This document shows positions 55,633-64,000 of a stretch of 64,000 nucleotides of DNA, piece by piece. Numbering within the stretch: position 1 is the first letter of the stretch; each line of letters starts with the position of its first letter. This DNA is from Clostridium gallinarum (GTDB lineage Bacteria > Bacillota > Clostridia > Clostridiales > Clostridiaceae), in contig NZ_JACSQZ010000013.1 in NCBI RefSeq assembly GCF_014836325.1, forward strand, positions 1-64,000. The letters run 5' to 3'. The notes below the pieces were generated by a model. The model saw only the letters and a list, made by a program, of their open reading frames with translations, was not told the origin of the DNA and ran no database searches. The translations under genes and the position numbers were made by a program.

Positions 55633-56574
55633 TTAATCTCTTGTAATAATTGTACCTTCACCTTTGTTTATTTCCCCCAATTTATCTAGAGATGTTATTA
55701 CTGCTAATCCATTATTTGAATTTTCAACAAACTCAATTGCAGCTTCAATTTTAGGAAGCATACTTCCCTTAGGGAATTGCCCCTCTTTTATATATTCTCT
55801 TAATTTACTTACTGTGACACTCGTAAGCTTTTCTTGGTTAAGCTTATTAAAATTAACATATACATTATCAACACCAGTTAATATAATTAATCTATCTGCA
55901 TCTACTAATTCAGCTAATTTTTCAGAAGCTAAATCCTTATCTATAACGGCTTCTACTCCAATATATCCATTTTCTTTTTCAATTACTGGAACACCACCCC
56001 CACCACATGAAATAATTATATTATCATTTTCTAATAGTTTTATTATAGATTCATATTCCACTATTCCAACTGGTTTTGGTGATGGGACAACCTTTCTGTA
56101 TCCGCGGCCTGAATCTTCTATATAAACAGAATTATCTTTTTCAGCTGCAATTTCTGCTTCCTCTTTAGTTAAAAAAGGTCCTATTGGTTTTGTAGGATTC
56201 TTAAATGCTGAATCATTCTCATCTACAGATACTTGAGTTATTAATGAAATAGCTTTTTTATTAATTCCTCTTTCATATAATTTATTACTCATTTCATTTT
56301 GTAGCCAGTATCCTATACTTCCTTGTGTCATTGCAACGCAAGTATCTAAAGGCATAGCTGGATTTTTTTCATCATTTATAGCCTCTTGTTGTAAAAGTAA
56401 ATTTCCTACTTGAGGACCATTTCCATGAGATATAATTAACTCATTTCCTTCTTCTATCAAATTTATAAGTTTATCACAAGTTGATTTTATTGCTTCTCTT
56501 TGTCCCTTTTCTGATGGATCATCAGTTAAAATTGCATTTCCTCCAAGAGCAACTACTATTCTTTTTCCACTCAT
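55633..56574 (-). CDS. Carbamate kinase
   Basis: This 313-residue kinase makes ATP from carbamoyl phosphate and ADP, releasing ammonia and CO2. Signature segments are [10 protein letters not shown] (residues 6-15), [21 protein letters not shown] near 45, [12 protein letters not shown] near 165, [11 protein letters not shown] near 195 and [12 protein letters not shown] near 275. In arginine fermenters its partner is ornithine transcarbamylase, but here it sits between an MFS transporter and a symporter downstream of a FdrA-DUF1116 protein. That is the AllK context of allantoin breakdown. Close spacing (18 bp) places it in the operon. Confidence 0.93.
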   Translation of the reverse strand: MSGKRIVVALGGNAILTDDPSEKGQREAIKSTCDKLINLIEEGNELIISHGNGPQVGNLLLQQEAINDEKNPAMPLDTCVAMTQGSIGYWLQNEMSNKLYERGINKKAISLITQVSVDENDSAFKNPTKPIGPFLTKEEAEIAAEKDNSVYIEDSGRGYRKVVPSPKPVGIVEYESIIKLLENDNIIISCGGGGVPVIEKENGYIGVEAVIDKDLASEKLAELVDADRLIILTGVDNVYVNFNKLNQEKLTSVTVSKLREYIKEGQFPKGSMLPKIEAAIEFVENSNNGLAVITSLDKLGEINKGEGTIITRD

Positions 56575-56592
56575 ATTTTACTCCTCCAATAA

Positions 56593-57867
56593 CTATTCTG
56601 TTATTTCTTCTTTATTTTCAGTTGTAAATGTAAATACTATCATACCAATTAATAAAAGTATTGCAGCTAAATAGAAGCCAACTTTCATTGATCCTAATGT
56701 ATCTGCTATCCATCCTGTTAAGTAAGGTGCAATTATTGAACCTGACATTCCAACAAAGTTATATACACTTAATGTAGTTGATAAAGATGCTTTAGGAGCA
56801 TTTTTAGTTGTAAATGCAACTAAAATTGGATCTAAAGCTAATTTTCCAGTTAAACCATATACTATTAAAACTACTATTAATAATGTTCTATTAGTTACAA
56901 AAGCTATTCCAAATACCGCTAATAATGATATTGGAACAAGGAAAAATACAAATTTTTTAGTAGACTTAAACTTATCTGATAAGTTAGCAAATATTAATGC
57001 TCCTGGTATTGAAGCCCAAGGAACTAAAGAGGCAATAAATCCAACACTGGTACCTTCAAAACCACGTTCTGCTTGAAGGAAACTTGGAAGCCAAGTAAGA
57101 ATAACGAAATTAGCATATATTGAGAAGAAACATAATATAAAAGTACAAACTAGATTTCTATTAGAAAATATAGTTTTTAATGATACTTTTTGTTTAGGCA
57201 CTTCTTTAACTTTAATTTCACCAGTATTTGCTTGATCCTCTGGTCTAACTACTTTTTCTTTCAATAACACATAGAATAGAATACCAACTATAATTGTTGG
57301 AATAGCCATTATTTGAAAAGGTTTACTCCAATGTTCTCCATTTTCAAGGACTAATTTACTTGATAATAAATATCCACCTGATGTACCAAATGCCATACCA
57401 CTATTTATTATTGCAGTTCCTAAAGTTATCTTTTTAGTTGGTATTGCCTCTGTTGCCATAGCATACGCTGGACCATAGTATGCACCTTCTCCAGCGCCAG
57501 TTAAGGCTCTATAAATCATAAATACTCCGAAAGCTGATGCTATTCCACTTAAGTAAGTTGTTATACCAAAAAGAACAAAACCTATAGAAATAACAACTTT
57601 TCTTCCATATTTATCACCTACAATTCCAAATGGTATTTGAGTTAATGCATATGTTAAGAAAAACAAACTATTAACTAAACCTAATTGAGTATTAGTTAAG
57701 TTAAACTCTTTTGCAATTTGTCCCATAACAGGATTTAATATAGTTCTATCAGCATACATTAAAATCCATCCTAAGAAGAATAATGCTACTAACTTCCACC
57801 AATATTTTTCTGATACTGGCATAGCTTTATATTTTTCACTTATCTTAATTTTATCTGTCTTTTCCAT
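56593..57867 (-). CDS. MFS transporter (ACS-like)
   Basis: This 424-residue protein has twelve helices and the MFS signatures ADRTILNPVMGQIAKEF near residue 40 and GIVGDKYGRKVVISIG near 82. The acidic-residue and Arg pattern after helix 1 resembles anion:cation symporters of the ACS subfamily. An intracellular loop between helices 6 and 7 is Lys- and Glu-rich. Between the DUF2877 and carbamate kinase genes, it probably imports the ureide or related anion used by the operon; substrate is unproven. Confidence 0.85.
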   Translation of the reverse strand: MEKTDKIKISEKYKAMPVSEKYWWKLVALFFLGWILMYADRTILNPVMGQIAKEFNLTNTQLGLVNSLFFLTYALTQIPFGIVGDKYGRKVVISIGFVLFGITTYLSGIASAFGVFMIYRALTGAGEGAYYGPAYAMATEAIPTKKITLGTAIINSGMAFGTSGGYLLSSKLVLENGEHWSKPFQIMAIPTIIVGILFYVLLKEKVVRPEDQANTGEIKVKEVPKQKVSLKTIFSNRNLVCTFILCFFSIYANFVILTWLPSFLQAERGFEGTSVGFIASLVPWASIPGALIFANLSDKFKSTKKFVFFLVPISLLAVFGIAFVTNRTLLIVVLIVYGLTGKLALDPILVAFTTKNAPKASLSTTLSVYNFVGMSGSIIAPYLTGWIADTLGSMKVGFYLAAILLLIGMIVFTFTTENKEEITE

Positions 57868-57876
57868 ACTAACCTC

Positions 57877-58725
57877 CTAATTATCACTTAAAAATTTTAG
57901 TCCTAAAAAGAAACCAAATAGTGTGTCATTACCTGAAGTATGACCAAACTTCTTAATTTTTTCTATTATTCCGTAAACATAATTACTTTCTTTAATGTTC
58001 ATAGAATATATTAATTCAATAAAGTTATAACTTAAGTAACCTTCAATTAAAGCTCTTATATAAGAAACACTTATTTCTGTTGTTACTTTTTTATTAATTA
58101 ATAGTGATATATCTTTAATCCAATTACCGAAAATATTTTCTTCATTAAATGATAAAATGGCAGTAGTAAAACCAATTAAGATATCATCTCCACTAGGCGT
58201 TAATCCTTTTCCCCTACCCGAAAAAAACTTTATTATTTCTTCATTTAACTTTGAATTTTCTTTATCAGATTTCACAAGTAAATCTATATAATAATTGATT
58301 TTGTCATCTATTTTAAGGCCTATATTATTTTTAAAATCATACTCTTTTAAAATACTATATAAAATTGTATTTCTTATTTCTCTTTTTTTAATCTGTATTA
58401 CTGGTATTCTTAAATCTATTAATTCGATATTTTCTAAATTTAAAGTTATATTCTTATAAGTGCTATAAAAAATTAGTTTACATTCTTTAAAAATGACAAC
58501 ATCCTTTATTTCTACCATTTCCATTATTTCTTGTAATTTATCTTTATCTATATTTATCCCATATGCTGATAATGCTGATTCTGTATGACTTATATAAATT
58601 AATATATCTTCAAATTGGATATTAAGCCCACTTTTGAACTTACTATGAACCTTGCCTAATCTTTTATTTTTTAAGTAGAGAGGAACTAAATTACTTTGAA
58701 CCTCTCTACTATTTTTTAAATTCAT
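57877..58725 (-). CDS. DUF2877 protein (AllH/YlbF-like subunit)
   Basis: This 282-residue soluble protein carries the DUF2877 signature RGKGLTPSGDDILIGFTTA near residue 170 and a second conserved segment GHTSGNDTLFGFFLG near 262. In E. coli the equivalent (formerly YlbF, AllH) is one of three subunits of oxamate carbamoyltransferase with FdrA (AllF) and YlbE (AllG). It starts 5 bp after the stop of the FdrA-DUF1116 fusion with only a weak binding site, so translation is probably coupled. It likely forms the enzyme complex with that fusion protein. Confidence 0.85.
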   Translation of the reverse strand: MNLKNSREVQSNLVPLYLKNKRLGKVHSKFKSGLNIQFEDILIYISHTESALSAYGINIDKDKLQEIMEMVEIKDVVIFKECKLIFYSTYKNITLNLENIELIDLRIPVIQIKKREIRNTILYSILKEYDFKNNIGLKIDDKINYYIDLLVKSDKENSKLNEEIIKFFSGRGKGLTPSGDDILIGFTTAILSFNEENIFGNWIKDISLLINKKVTTEISVSYIRALIEGYLSYNFIELIYSMNIKESNYVYGIIEKIKKFGHTSGNDTLFGFFLGLKFLSDN

Positions 58726-58730
58726 TTTTC

Positions 58731-61727
58731 TTAGAATTCTATTCCTAACTTCTTAGCATAAGCTATTATAGCTTTTTCAAAGCAAGCAAGTGGAGCTCTT
58801 ACTGTACCTGCACCAATTTGACCAACACCAGCATTTTTATGAGCAATACCAGTATTTATAAGAGGTGTTATTCCAGTTTCAACTACCTTTCTTGCATCTA
58901 TTCCAAGACAAGCTCCCTTAAAGTCCCAAGTTGGAATACTCCAATTTGAATTATTTGAAATTGATATTTCTTGCATTTCATTTGATACTCTAAGTGCATC
59001 ATCAAATCCACCAGCACCAACGAATCTTGTAACTCCTGGTGCTGCTATCATTGCCATTCCTCCAACACCAACAGTTTCAGTTATTGCACTATCTCCTATA
59101 TCTGGATTTGCATCATCTTCTGAGAATCCAGTAAAGTATAATCCATTTGGAGTATTTACTGGAGCAGTGAACCACTCATCTCCCATTCCACTTATTCTAA
59201 CTCCAAATTCACGACCATTTCTTGTCATAGTTGTAACAACTGTACCACTAGTAACTTTTCTTGCACAATCTACAATTGCTTTACCTGTTGCCATCATTAT
59301 ATTTAAGAAGAATTGATCAGTATCTGCTAAGAATTTAATTACATCATATTTTTCATCATCATTTATATCTAATTTAACTATTAATGGAGTAATTTCTTTT
59401 ACAAAGTTAAGTGTTGCAGCAATATTTCTTTGGTGGAATTCATCTCCCATTGTTATTGCTTTTGCTATAATTACACTTAAGTTTAATCCGCCTTCTTTTA
59501 AATTTAATGCCTTAGAAAGAACTGGACCTAATATATCTCTCATCCACTTTAATCTTTCTACAACTTCCTCAGAATAAGCTCCAAATCTTAATACTTTACC
59601 TATTCCTTCATTCATTGTACAATATGCAACTGTTCCATCTAATTTATTTTCAACTACTAATACAGGCATATTACCAGAAGTTATTCCACCCATAGGGCCT
59701 ACTGCATTAACATGATGGCATGGTGAAAATTTAACTTCACCACTTTCAAGTAATTTTCTTGCTTCATCTTCGTTATTTGCCCAACCTTCAAATAATACAG
59801 CTCCTATACATGATCCTTGCATTGGACCTGTCATATTTTCAAATTCAATTGGAGGACCAGCATGGAGTAATACCTTATTATTTAAAATATCTATAACTGA
59901 TTTAGCAGGTACAACATCCATTAAGAATGGTTGTGATGATTTCATTTTTTCTATCACTTCATCATTAGCCTTTTTAATTTCTTCTATTTTTTCTAAAGCA
60001 TTTAATATTTTTATAAGCTTCTTATTTCCACCAGCTACTGGTTTCCAATCATATTGAACTGATTTTCCACCATATTCTGATATAGAATCTGTAAAGCTTT
60101 GAACCCCTATATTAATTACTCTTGGCTTAGAATTCAATAATTCATGTACATTTTCACTAACAGTTGGAAGTTCTATTTTTGAAACTTCTTTATTATATAG
60201 CTTTTTATCAGCTTCAGTAAATTCAATTCCCTTTAATTTAAGTGCAAGTCTTACTGCTTTAGCATTACTATCTTCTACTAAAACTCCTGCTTCTTCTAAA
60301 ATTCTTATAGATTCATCATAGCTTTGAGGATCACTTTCAGTACCACAAACAGTTCCAACAAAGTATAACTCTCTACCATTTTCTTTTGCATAACTAATAG
60401 ATTCTTTTATTACATCACTTAAAGCACCTGCCATGTTTGGATGGGAACCGTAACCTAAAACGCAATCTAAAAGAATTACACCTGTATTTTCGTCTTTAGC
60501 ATATTCTCTTATTTTTTCTATTCTTACATCTGGATCTATCATTGGGTGAGGTTTTCCTTGAGTGTACATATCATCACCTAAGTCTATTACCTCATATCCA
60601 TTTGTTTTTAAAATATATCCTTCTTTTTTTATTAATCCACCTAGTTCTAGTGCTTCTGAAATTAGCATTCCTGCTTCTGAAGCAAGTGTTCCACCAGAGT
60701 AAAGTCCTTTTACAGTTTTTTCTTTAGATAAAGGAGTTTTCACTTCGTAATTTATATCATCTAAATAATTTTCTTTAACAGGTAAATTATTAGCAAGGTC
60801 CATAGCAATTTTAGCTGTTTCTTCAAGAGTATGTGCTAAATAAACATTACCTTCATGATGATCCGGCTTTTCTCCTAAGAAAATTGCAACTACTGGTTTA
60901 GATACACTTTGCAATAATTCTACAATTTCATCTCTAACTCTCTTTGCTGGTGGCTTTGAAATAACTACAATTACATCTGTAGGATCATGGTTTTCAAGTC
61001 CAATAATAGCATCTCTCATAGTTATAGCGTTTACAGATTCATTTAAATCTCTTCCGCCAGTTCCTATAGCATGGACAACACCACCACCTAATCTATTTAT
61101 TATAGTTGTTACTTCTTGAATCCCAGTTCCTGAAGCTCCAACTATTCCAATATTTCCTGGTCTAACTACATTTGTGAAGGCTAAAGGAATACTTGATATA
61201 ATTCCAGTACCACAATCTGGCCCCATTAATAATAAACCTTTTTCATGTGCTTTTTTCTTAAGTCTAACTTCATCATCAAGAGAAATGTTATCAGTAAATG
61301 AAAAGACATTTAATCCTTTATCTAAAGCCTTTTCTATTTCATCAGCAGCGTATTCTCCTGGAATTGAAAATAATGCTAAATTTGCATCAGGCATTTCTTC
61401 TAAAGCAGCTTCTAATGAATTAACACTTTCAATTGAAGTTTTAGTTTTTTTAACAGCTAGATCATTTAAAAATTTATCTGATTCTTCCAAAACCTTATTA
61501 ACAACCTTTTCATCATCTGTATCAACTACTATTATCATATCACTTGGAGCTGCAGCTTCAGCTTCTTTTGTTAAAAGCCCACTATTTTTGAAAATATCTT
61601 TATTGGCAGCAGTTCCCATCATAATAGAACATTTTTTTACACCATTTAATGTGTTAATAGAATTAGTTAATAACATAAGATTTATAGAATCCTGATAACT
61701 ATTCTTTTTAATTACTGTGTATAACAT
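58731..61727 (-). CDS. FdrA-DUF1116 fusion (AllF-AllG-like carbamoyltransferase subunits)
   Basis: This 998-residue protein joins two usually separate proteins. Residues 1 to about 515 are FdrA: GTAANKDIF, a CoA-binding-like GLLLMGPDCGTGII, VGASGTGIQEVTTII, and LLDCVLGYGSHPNMAGAL, ending with GTVCGTESDPQ. Residues about 525-998 are DUF1116 (YlbE): LLHAGPPIEFENMTGPMQG, SPCHHVNAVGPMGGI, SGNMPVLVVEN. In E. coli these are AllF and AllG, subunits of oxamate carbamoyltransferase, which splits oxalurate into oxamate and carbamoyl phosphate; carbamate kinase then makes ATP. First gene of the operon, with AAAAGGAGGATATAAA before the ATG. Confidence 0.88.
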   Translation of the reverse strand: MLYTVIKKNSYQDSINLMLLTNSINTLNGVKKCSIMMGTAANKDIFKNSGLLTKEAEAAAPSDMIIVVDTDDEKVVNKVLEESDKFLNDLAVKKTKTSIESVNSLEAALEEMPDANLALFSIPGEYAADEIEKALDKGLNVFSFTDNISLDDEVRLKKKAHEKGLLLMGPDCGTGIISSIPLAFTNVVRPGNIGIVGASGTGIQEVTTIINRLGGGVVHAIGTGGRDLNESVNAITMRDAIIGLENHDPTDVIVVISKPPAKRVRDEIVELLQSVSKPVVAIFLGEKPDHHEGNVYLAHTLEETAKIAMDLANNLPVKENYLDDINYEVKTPLSKEKTVKGLYSGGTLASEAGMLISEALELGGLIKKEGYILKTNGYEVIDLGDDMYTQGKPHPMIDPDVRIEKIREYAKDENTGVILLDCVLGYGSHPNMAGALSDVIKESISYAKENGRELYFVGTVCGTESDPQSYDESIRILEEAGVLVEDSNAKAVRLALKLKGIEFTEADKKLYNKEVSKIELPTVSENVHELLNSKPRVINIGVQSFTDSISEYGGKSVQYDWKPVAGGNKKLIKILNALEKIEEIKKANDEVIEKMKSSQPFLMDVVPAKSVIDILNNKVLLHAGPPIEFENMTGPMQGSCIGAVLFEGWANNEDEARKLLESGEVKFSPCHHVNAVGPMGGITSGNMPVLVVENKLDGTVAYCTMNEGIGKVLRFGAYSEEVVERLKWMRDILGPVLSKALNLKEGGLNLSVIIAKAITMGDEFHQRNIAATLNFVKEITPLIVKLDINDDEKYDVIKFLADTDQFFLNIMMATGKAIVDCARKVTSGTVVTTMTRNGREFGVRISGMGDEWFTAPVNTPNGLYFTGFSEDDANPDIGDSAITETVGVGGMAMIAAPGVTRFVGAGGFDDALRVSNEMQEISISNNSNWSIPTWDFKGACLGIDARKVVETGITPLINTGIAHKNAGVGQIGAGTVRAPLACFEKAIIAYAKKLGIEF

Positions 61728-61928
61728 TTTATATCCTCCTTTTAAATCTAAATAATAAAATAAAACATTATTTATATAAAAAAATAATATTTTACAGAAA
61801 TAATAAACATTTAAAATATATATTTATTATGTTAGTATAAATATATCACTAATTATTTTCGTTTTCATTGGCATAAAGTTCTATATTAGAATAGTTTTTT
61901 TATCTCTTAAGGATAAAGGAGGGATATA
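61728..61928. promoter_or_regulatory. Divergent promoter region between the FdrA operon and pucR-like gene
   Basis: These 201 bp separate divergently transcribed genes and are highly AT-rich. AAAGGAGGG just before 61929 is the regulator's ribosome binding site. I see TATAAA/TATATT-like elements on both strands but no unambiguous -35/-10 pair and no strong operator palindrome. Control of both directions by the PucR-type protein is expected from the layout. Confidence 0.45.
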
Positions 61929-63560
61929 TTGAATATAAAAGAAATGATGAAAATACCATCTTTAAAAGATGTAATATTACTTTCTGGACAAGATGGTATA
62001 AATAATTTAATCAATAGCGTAAATGTTTTGGAAGCCTTAGACATTGAAAATTGGGGCCGAGATGGTGAAGTAATACTTACAAGTTTCTTTGCTTTAAATG
62101 ATTTAAATAATAATGAATTAAATTCATTTTTTAAAAAGATGAAAGAAATAGGAATTAGTGCAATAATTATTAAAATTGATAGGCTTGTTACAAATATTCC
62201 AAATGAAATAATTAAACTTTGTAATGAACTAGAAATTCCTTTAATTAAAATTAATAAAACAGTAAAATATGAATCTATAATTTTAGATATTTTAGGACCA
62301 ATAATAAATAGAAATGCTTATTTATTAGATAAATATTATACAGTTCATAGTGAGCTTACTAATTTAGCTATGACAGTCCCTTCAATAGAAGGAATTCTTT
62401 ATGAATTTAAGAAAATGATAAATAAAGATATTACTATTATTAATGTTGATAGAAATACTGAAGTAAGTACAAATCCACTATTATCAAATGTTACAATCCT
62501 TGGAGATAAACAAATTATAAATCCAACTTATACATATTTTAAGTATCAACGTAAAACAGTTATTTATAATAATACATCTCCTAAAATTACAGCAAGCCAA
62601 ATTAGAGTTCCTATACCATACCTAGGCTTTAATGATTATGAATTAATAGTTCATGAGCTAGAAAAAGAAATAAATTCTGAAGACTTTATGGTATTAGAAA
62701 ATGCAGTTAAATTTTTGCAAATGGAACTTTTAAATAAATACTCAATTTCTCAAAATATTTTTCAACAAAAAAATAATATAATTGGTGATTTAATAAATGA
62801 TAGAATTTATGATAAAAAAGATATTGATGAAATTTTAGAATCTTTTGGCTTAGATAAATATAATAATTATCAAATCGTTTTAATAAAGTTATATCAAAAA
62901 GATAGACAAGCCTCTTTAGAAAAAATATCTATGTCACCAATACTGATTAAAATAAGAAATAGATTTAAATTAGCCTTTAAATCTATGGCATTTTTAGAAA
63001 GATCTGATAGAGTTGTTTTTATTTTTAACTTTAGTGAAAAAAATAATAATTCAACTTTAAAATCCATTGAAAATATTATGGATTCTCTTGAAAATAATGA
63101 TATTTTTAAAGATTTCTATTATAAAATTAGTATTAGTAATATAGTTAAAAGATATGATTTACCTAAGGCTAATAAAGAAGCTTTAGATACCCAAAAAGTA
63201 TTAAATTTATTCCACAACTCAAATAAAATATTCCATTATGAAGAGCTTGGTATTTATAAAATATTTTTAGAAACAAATAATCTAACTAATGTAGAAAGAT
63301 TTATATCTCCTAAAATAAATGACTTTAGAGAAAAACATCCTCAGCTTTTTGAAACCTTAGAAGTATTTTTAAATTCAAACCAGAGTTATTTAGCCACATC
63401 AGAAAAATTGTTTTTACACCCTAAGACTGTTAGATATAGAATTGATAAAATTAAAAATTTATTAAACTTAGATTTTAATGACCAAGAAGAAATTTTACAA
63501 ATTCAAGTTGCTTCAAGATTATTTAAACTTAAAAATCAGGAGGATACAAATGATAAATGA
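61929..63560 (+). CDS. PucR-family transcriptional regulator
   Basis: This 543-residue cytoplasmic regulator has a PucR N-terminal domain at residues 5-125 (IPSLKDVILLSGQDGINN, GDGE-like EVILTSFFAL), a middle GGDEF-like/ligand domain (about 280-430), and a C-terminal helix-turn-helix (YLATSEKLFLHPKTVRYRI near 490-520). It begins with TTG at 61929, which is preceded by AAAGGAGGG with good spacing; the next ATG would cut into the domain. Its divergent position beside the FdrA operon fits PucR control of purine/ureide catabolism. It overlaps the next gene by 11 bp. Confidence 0.92.
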   Translation: MNIKEMMKIPSLKDVILLSGQDGINNLINSVNVLEALDIENWGRDGEVILTSFFALNDLNNNELNSFFKKMKEIGISAIIIKIDRLVTNIPNEIIKLCNELEIPLIKINKTVKYESIILDILGPIINRNAYLLDKYYTVHSELTNLAMTVPSIEGILYEFKKMINKDITIINVDRNTEVSTNPLLSNVTILGDKQIINPTYTYFKYQRKTVIYNNTSPKITASQIRVPIPYLGFNDYELIVHELEKEINSEDFMVLENAVKFLQMELLNKYSISQNIFQQKNNIIGDLINDRIYDKKDIDEILESFGLDKYNNYQIVLIKLYQKDRQASLEKISMSPILIKIRNRFKLAFKSMAFLERSDRVVFIFNFSEKNNNSTLKSIENIMDSLENNDIFKDFYYKISISNIVKRYDLPKANKEALDTQKVLNLFHNSNKIFHYEELGIYKIFLETNNLTNVERFISPKINDFREKHPQLFETLEVFLNSNQSYLATSEKLFLHPKTVRYRIDKIKNLLNLDFNDQEEILQIQVASRLFKLKNQEDTNDK

Positions 63561-64000
63561 AACTAATATAATTTTTAATACAAAAGACAACATTAAACTT
63601 AATATGACTTTATATAAATGTAAAAAAGGGAGAAAAAATATAACAATATTATATTTTCATGGTGGTGGATTGCTATATGGAGTAAGGGATGACTTACCGA
63701 AACTATATATAGATAAATTTTTAGACTCAGGTTATGATTTGTTACTACTAGATTATCCTTTAGCCCCTGAATCAAATATAGATGTGATTCTAGATTCAGC
63801 TTTAGACGAAGTATGCTATTTTTTAGATAACTACTCTACTCTATTTAATTTATCTAATAATGAATTTATACTGTTTGGTCGTTCAGCTGGAGCTTATTTA
63901 TCACTTATGATTTGTAATATGTTAATTAAAAATAACAAAAAAATACCTCTTGCTTTGATAAGCTTATATGGTTACACAAGGCTTGATGAAGTTGAATTTA
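63550..64000 (+). CDS. Alpha/beta hydrolase (partial, runs off the window)
   Basis: The first 150 residues show an alpha/beta hydrolase of the hormone-sensitive-lipase-like type: LYFHGGGLLYG near residue 36 (HGGG oxyanion hole), LLLDYPLAPES near 74, and the nucleophile elbow LFGRSAGAYLSL near 115 (G-x-S-x-G with Ser as GRSAG). The ATG overlaps the end of the PucR-family gene and AGGAGG lies just upstream, so the two are co-transcribed. The catalytic Asp and His lie beyond the window. An esterase or amidohydrolase role in the same pathway is possible. Confidence 0.85.
   Translation, partial: MINETNIIFNTKDNIKLNMTLYKCKKGRKNITILYFHGGGLLYGVRDDLPKLYIDKFLDSGYDLLLLDYPLAPESNIDVILDSALDEVCYFLDNYSTLFNLSNNEFILFGRSAGAYLSLMICNMLIKNNKKIPLALISLYGYTRLDEVEF

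Noticed and set aside
61880..61915. Sigma-54-like TTGGCAT...TTCT upstream of the PucR-family gene
   Set aside because: Spacing and the GC element do not match the -24/-12 consensus, and no enhancer-binding protein gene is nearby.

Overview
The window is strongly AT-rich, uses ATG plus several TTG starts preceded by AGGAGG-type ribosome binding sites, and has many stem-loop terminators. Its gene content (UvsE, DUF1904, CarD, YesM/YesN-type signalling, an LPxTG surface glycosidase, a FdrA-type operon) points to a low-GC Firmicute, most likely a Clostridium. Almost everything is transcribed leftward (minus strand); only the PucR-type regulator and an alpha/beta hydrolase at the right end run rightward.

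1-25.4 kb is a defence island. A leftward operon starting at 21024 reads sspD, sspB (DUF4007), sspC (ATPase), sspA (cysteine desulfurase), then sspF/G/H (the DptF/DptG/DptH family of phosphorothioate-dependent restriction proteins). It is followed by a second, divergent DUF4007-like gene and a second very large P-loop ATPase that runs off the left edge. The core matches the known SspABCD-SspFGH DNA phosphorothioation/restriction architecture; the extra DUF4007-ATPase pair is not something I can assign to the described system. At the extreme left the plus strand reads as a piece of secD, so an unexplained junction lies near positions 60-100. Upstream of the operon is an McrB-like AAA+ GTPase gene with a DUF2357/McrC-like nuclease gene (modification-dependent restriction), then a DUF1232 remnant and accessory genes (HIRAN, J-domain coiled coil, phospholipase D-like).

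28-30.3 kb holds housekeeping-type genes: a DEAD-box helicase, DUF1904 and a CarD-family regulator.

30.6-46.9 kb is an arabinan/arabinose-type polysaccharide locus: a YesM-like sensor kinase, a YesN-like response regulator, a membrane-anchored protein with two tandem sugar-binding domains, a 2110-residue LPxTG-anchored multi-domain GH43 protein, and a ytfQ-ytfR-ytfT-yjfF-like sugar ABC transporter. A probable CcpA (cre) site and short shared upstream words suggest joint control.

47-54 kb holds a small orphan gene, a DMT transporter with an ArsC-like phosphatase, and a heterodimeric ABC exporter whose roughly 360-nt leader carries a consensus promoter, a 35-codon leader peptide and two tandem terminators (a candidate attenuator). 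UvsE follows, then a palindromic repeat element and a complex terminator.

54.4-61.7 kb is a five-gene leftward operon: a FdrA-DUF1116 fusion, DUF2877, an MFS transporter, carbamate kinase and a dicarboxylate-type symporter. It corresponds to the oxamate carbamoyltransferase (AllFGH) plus carbamate kinase module of anaerobic allantoin/ureide breakdown. A divergent PucR-family regulator probably controls it.
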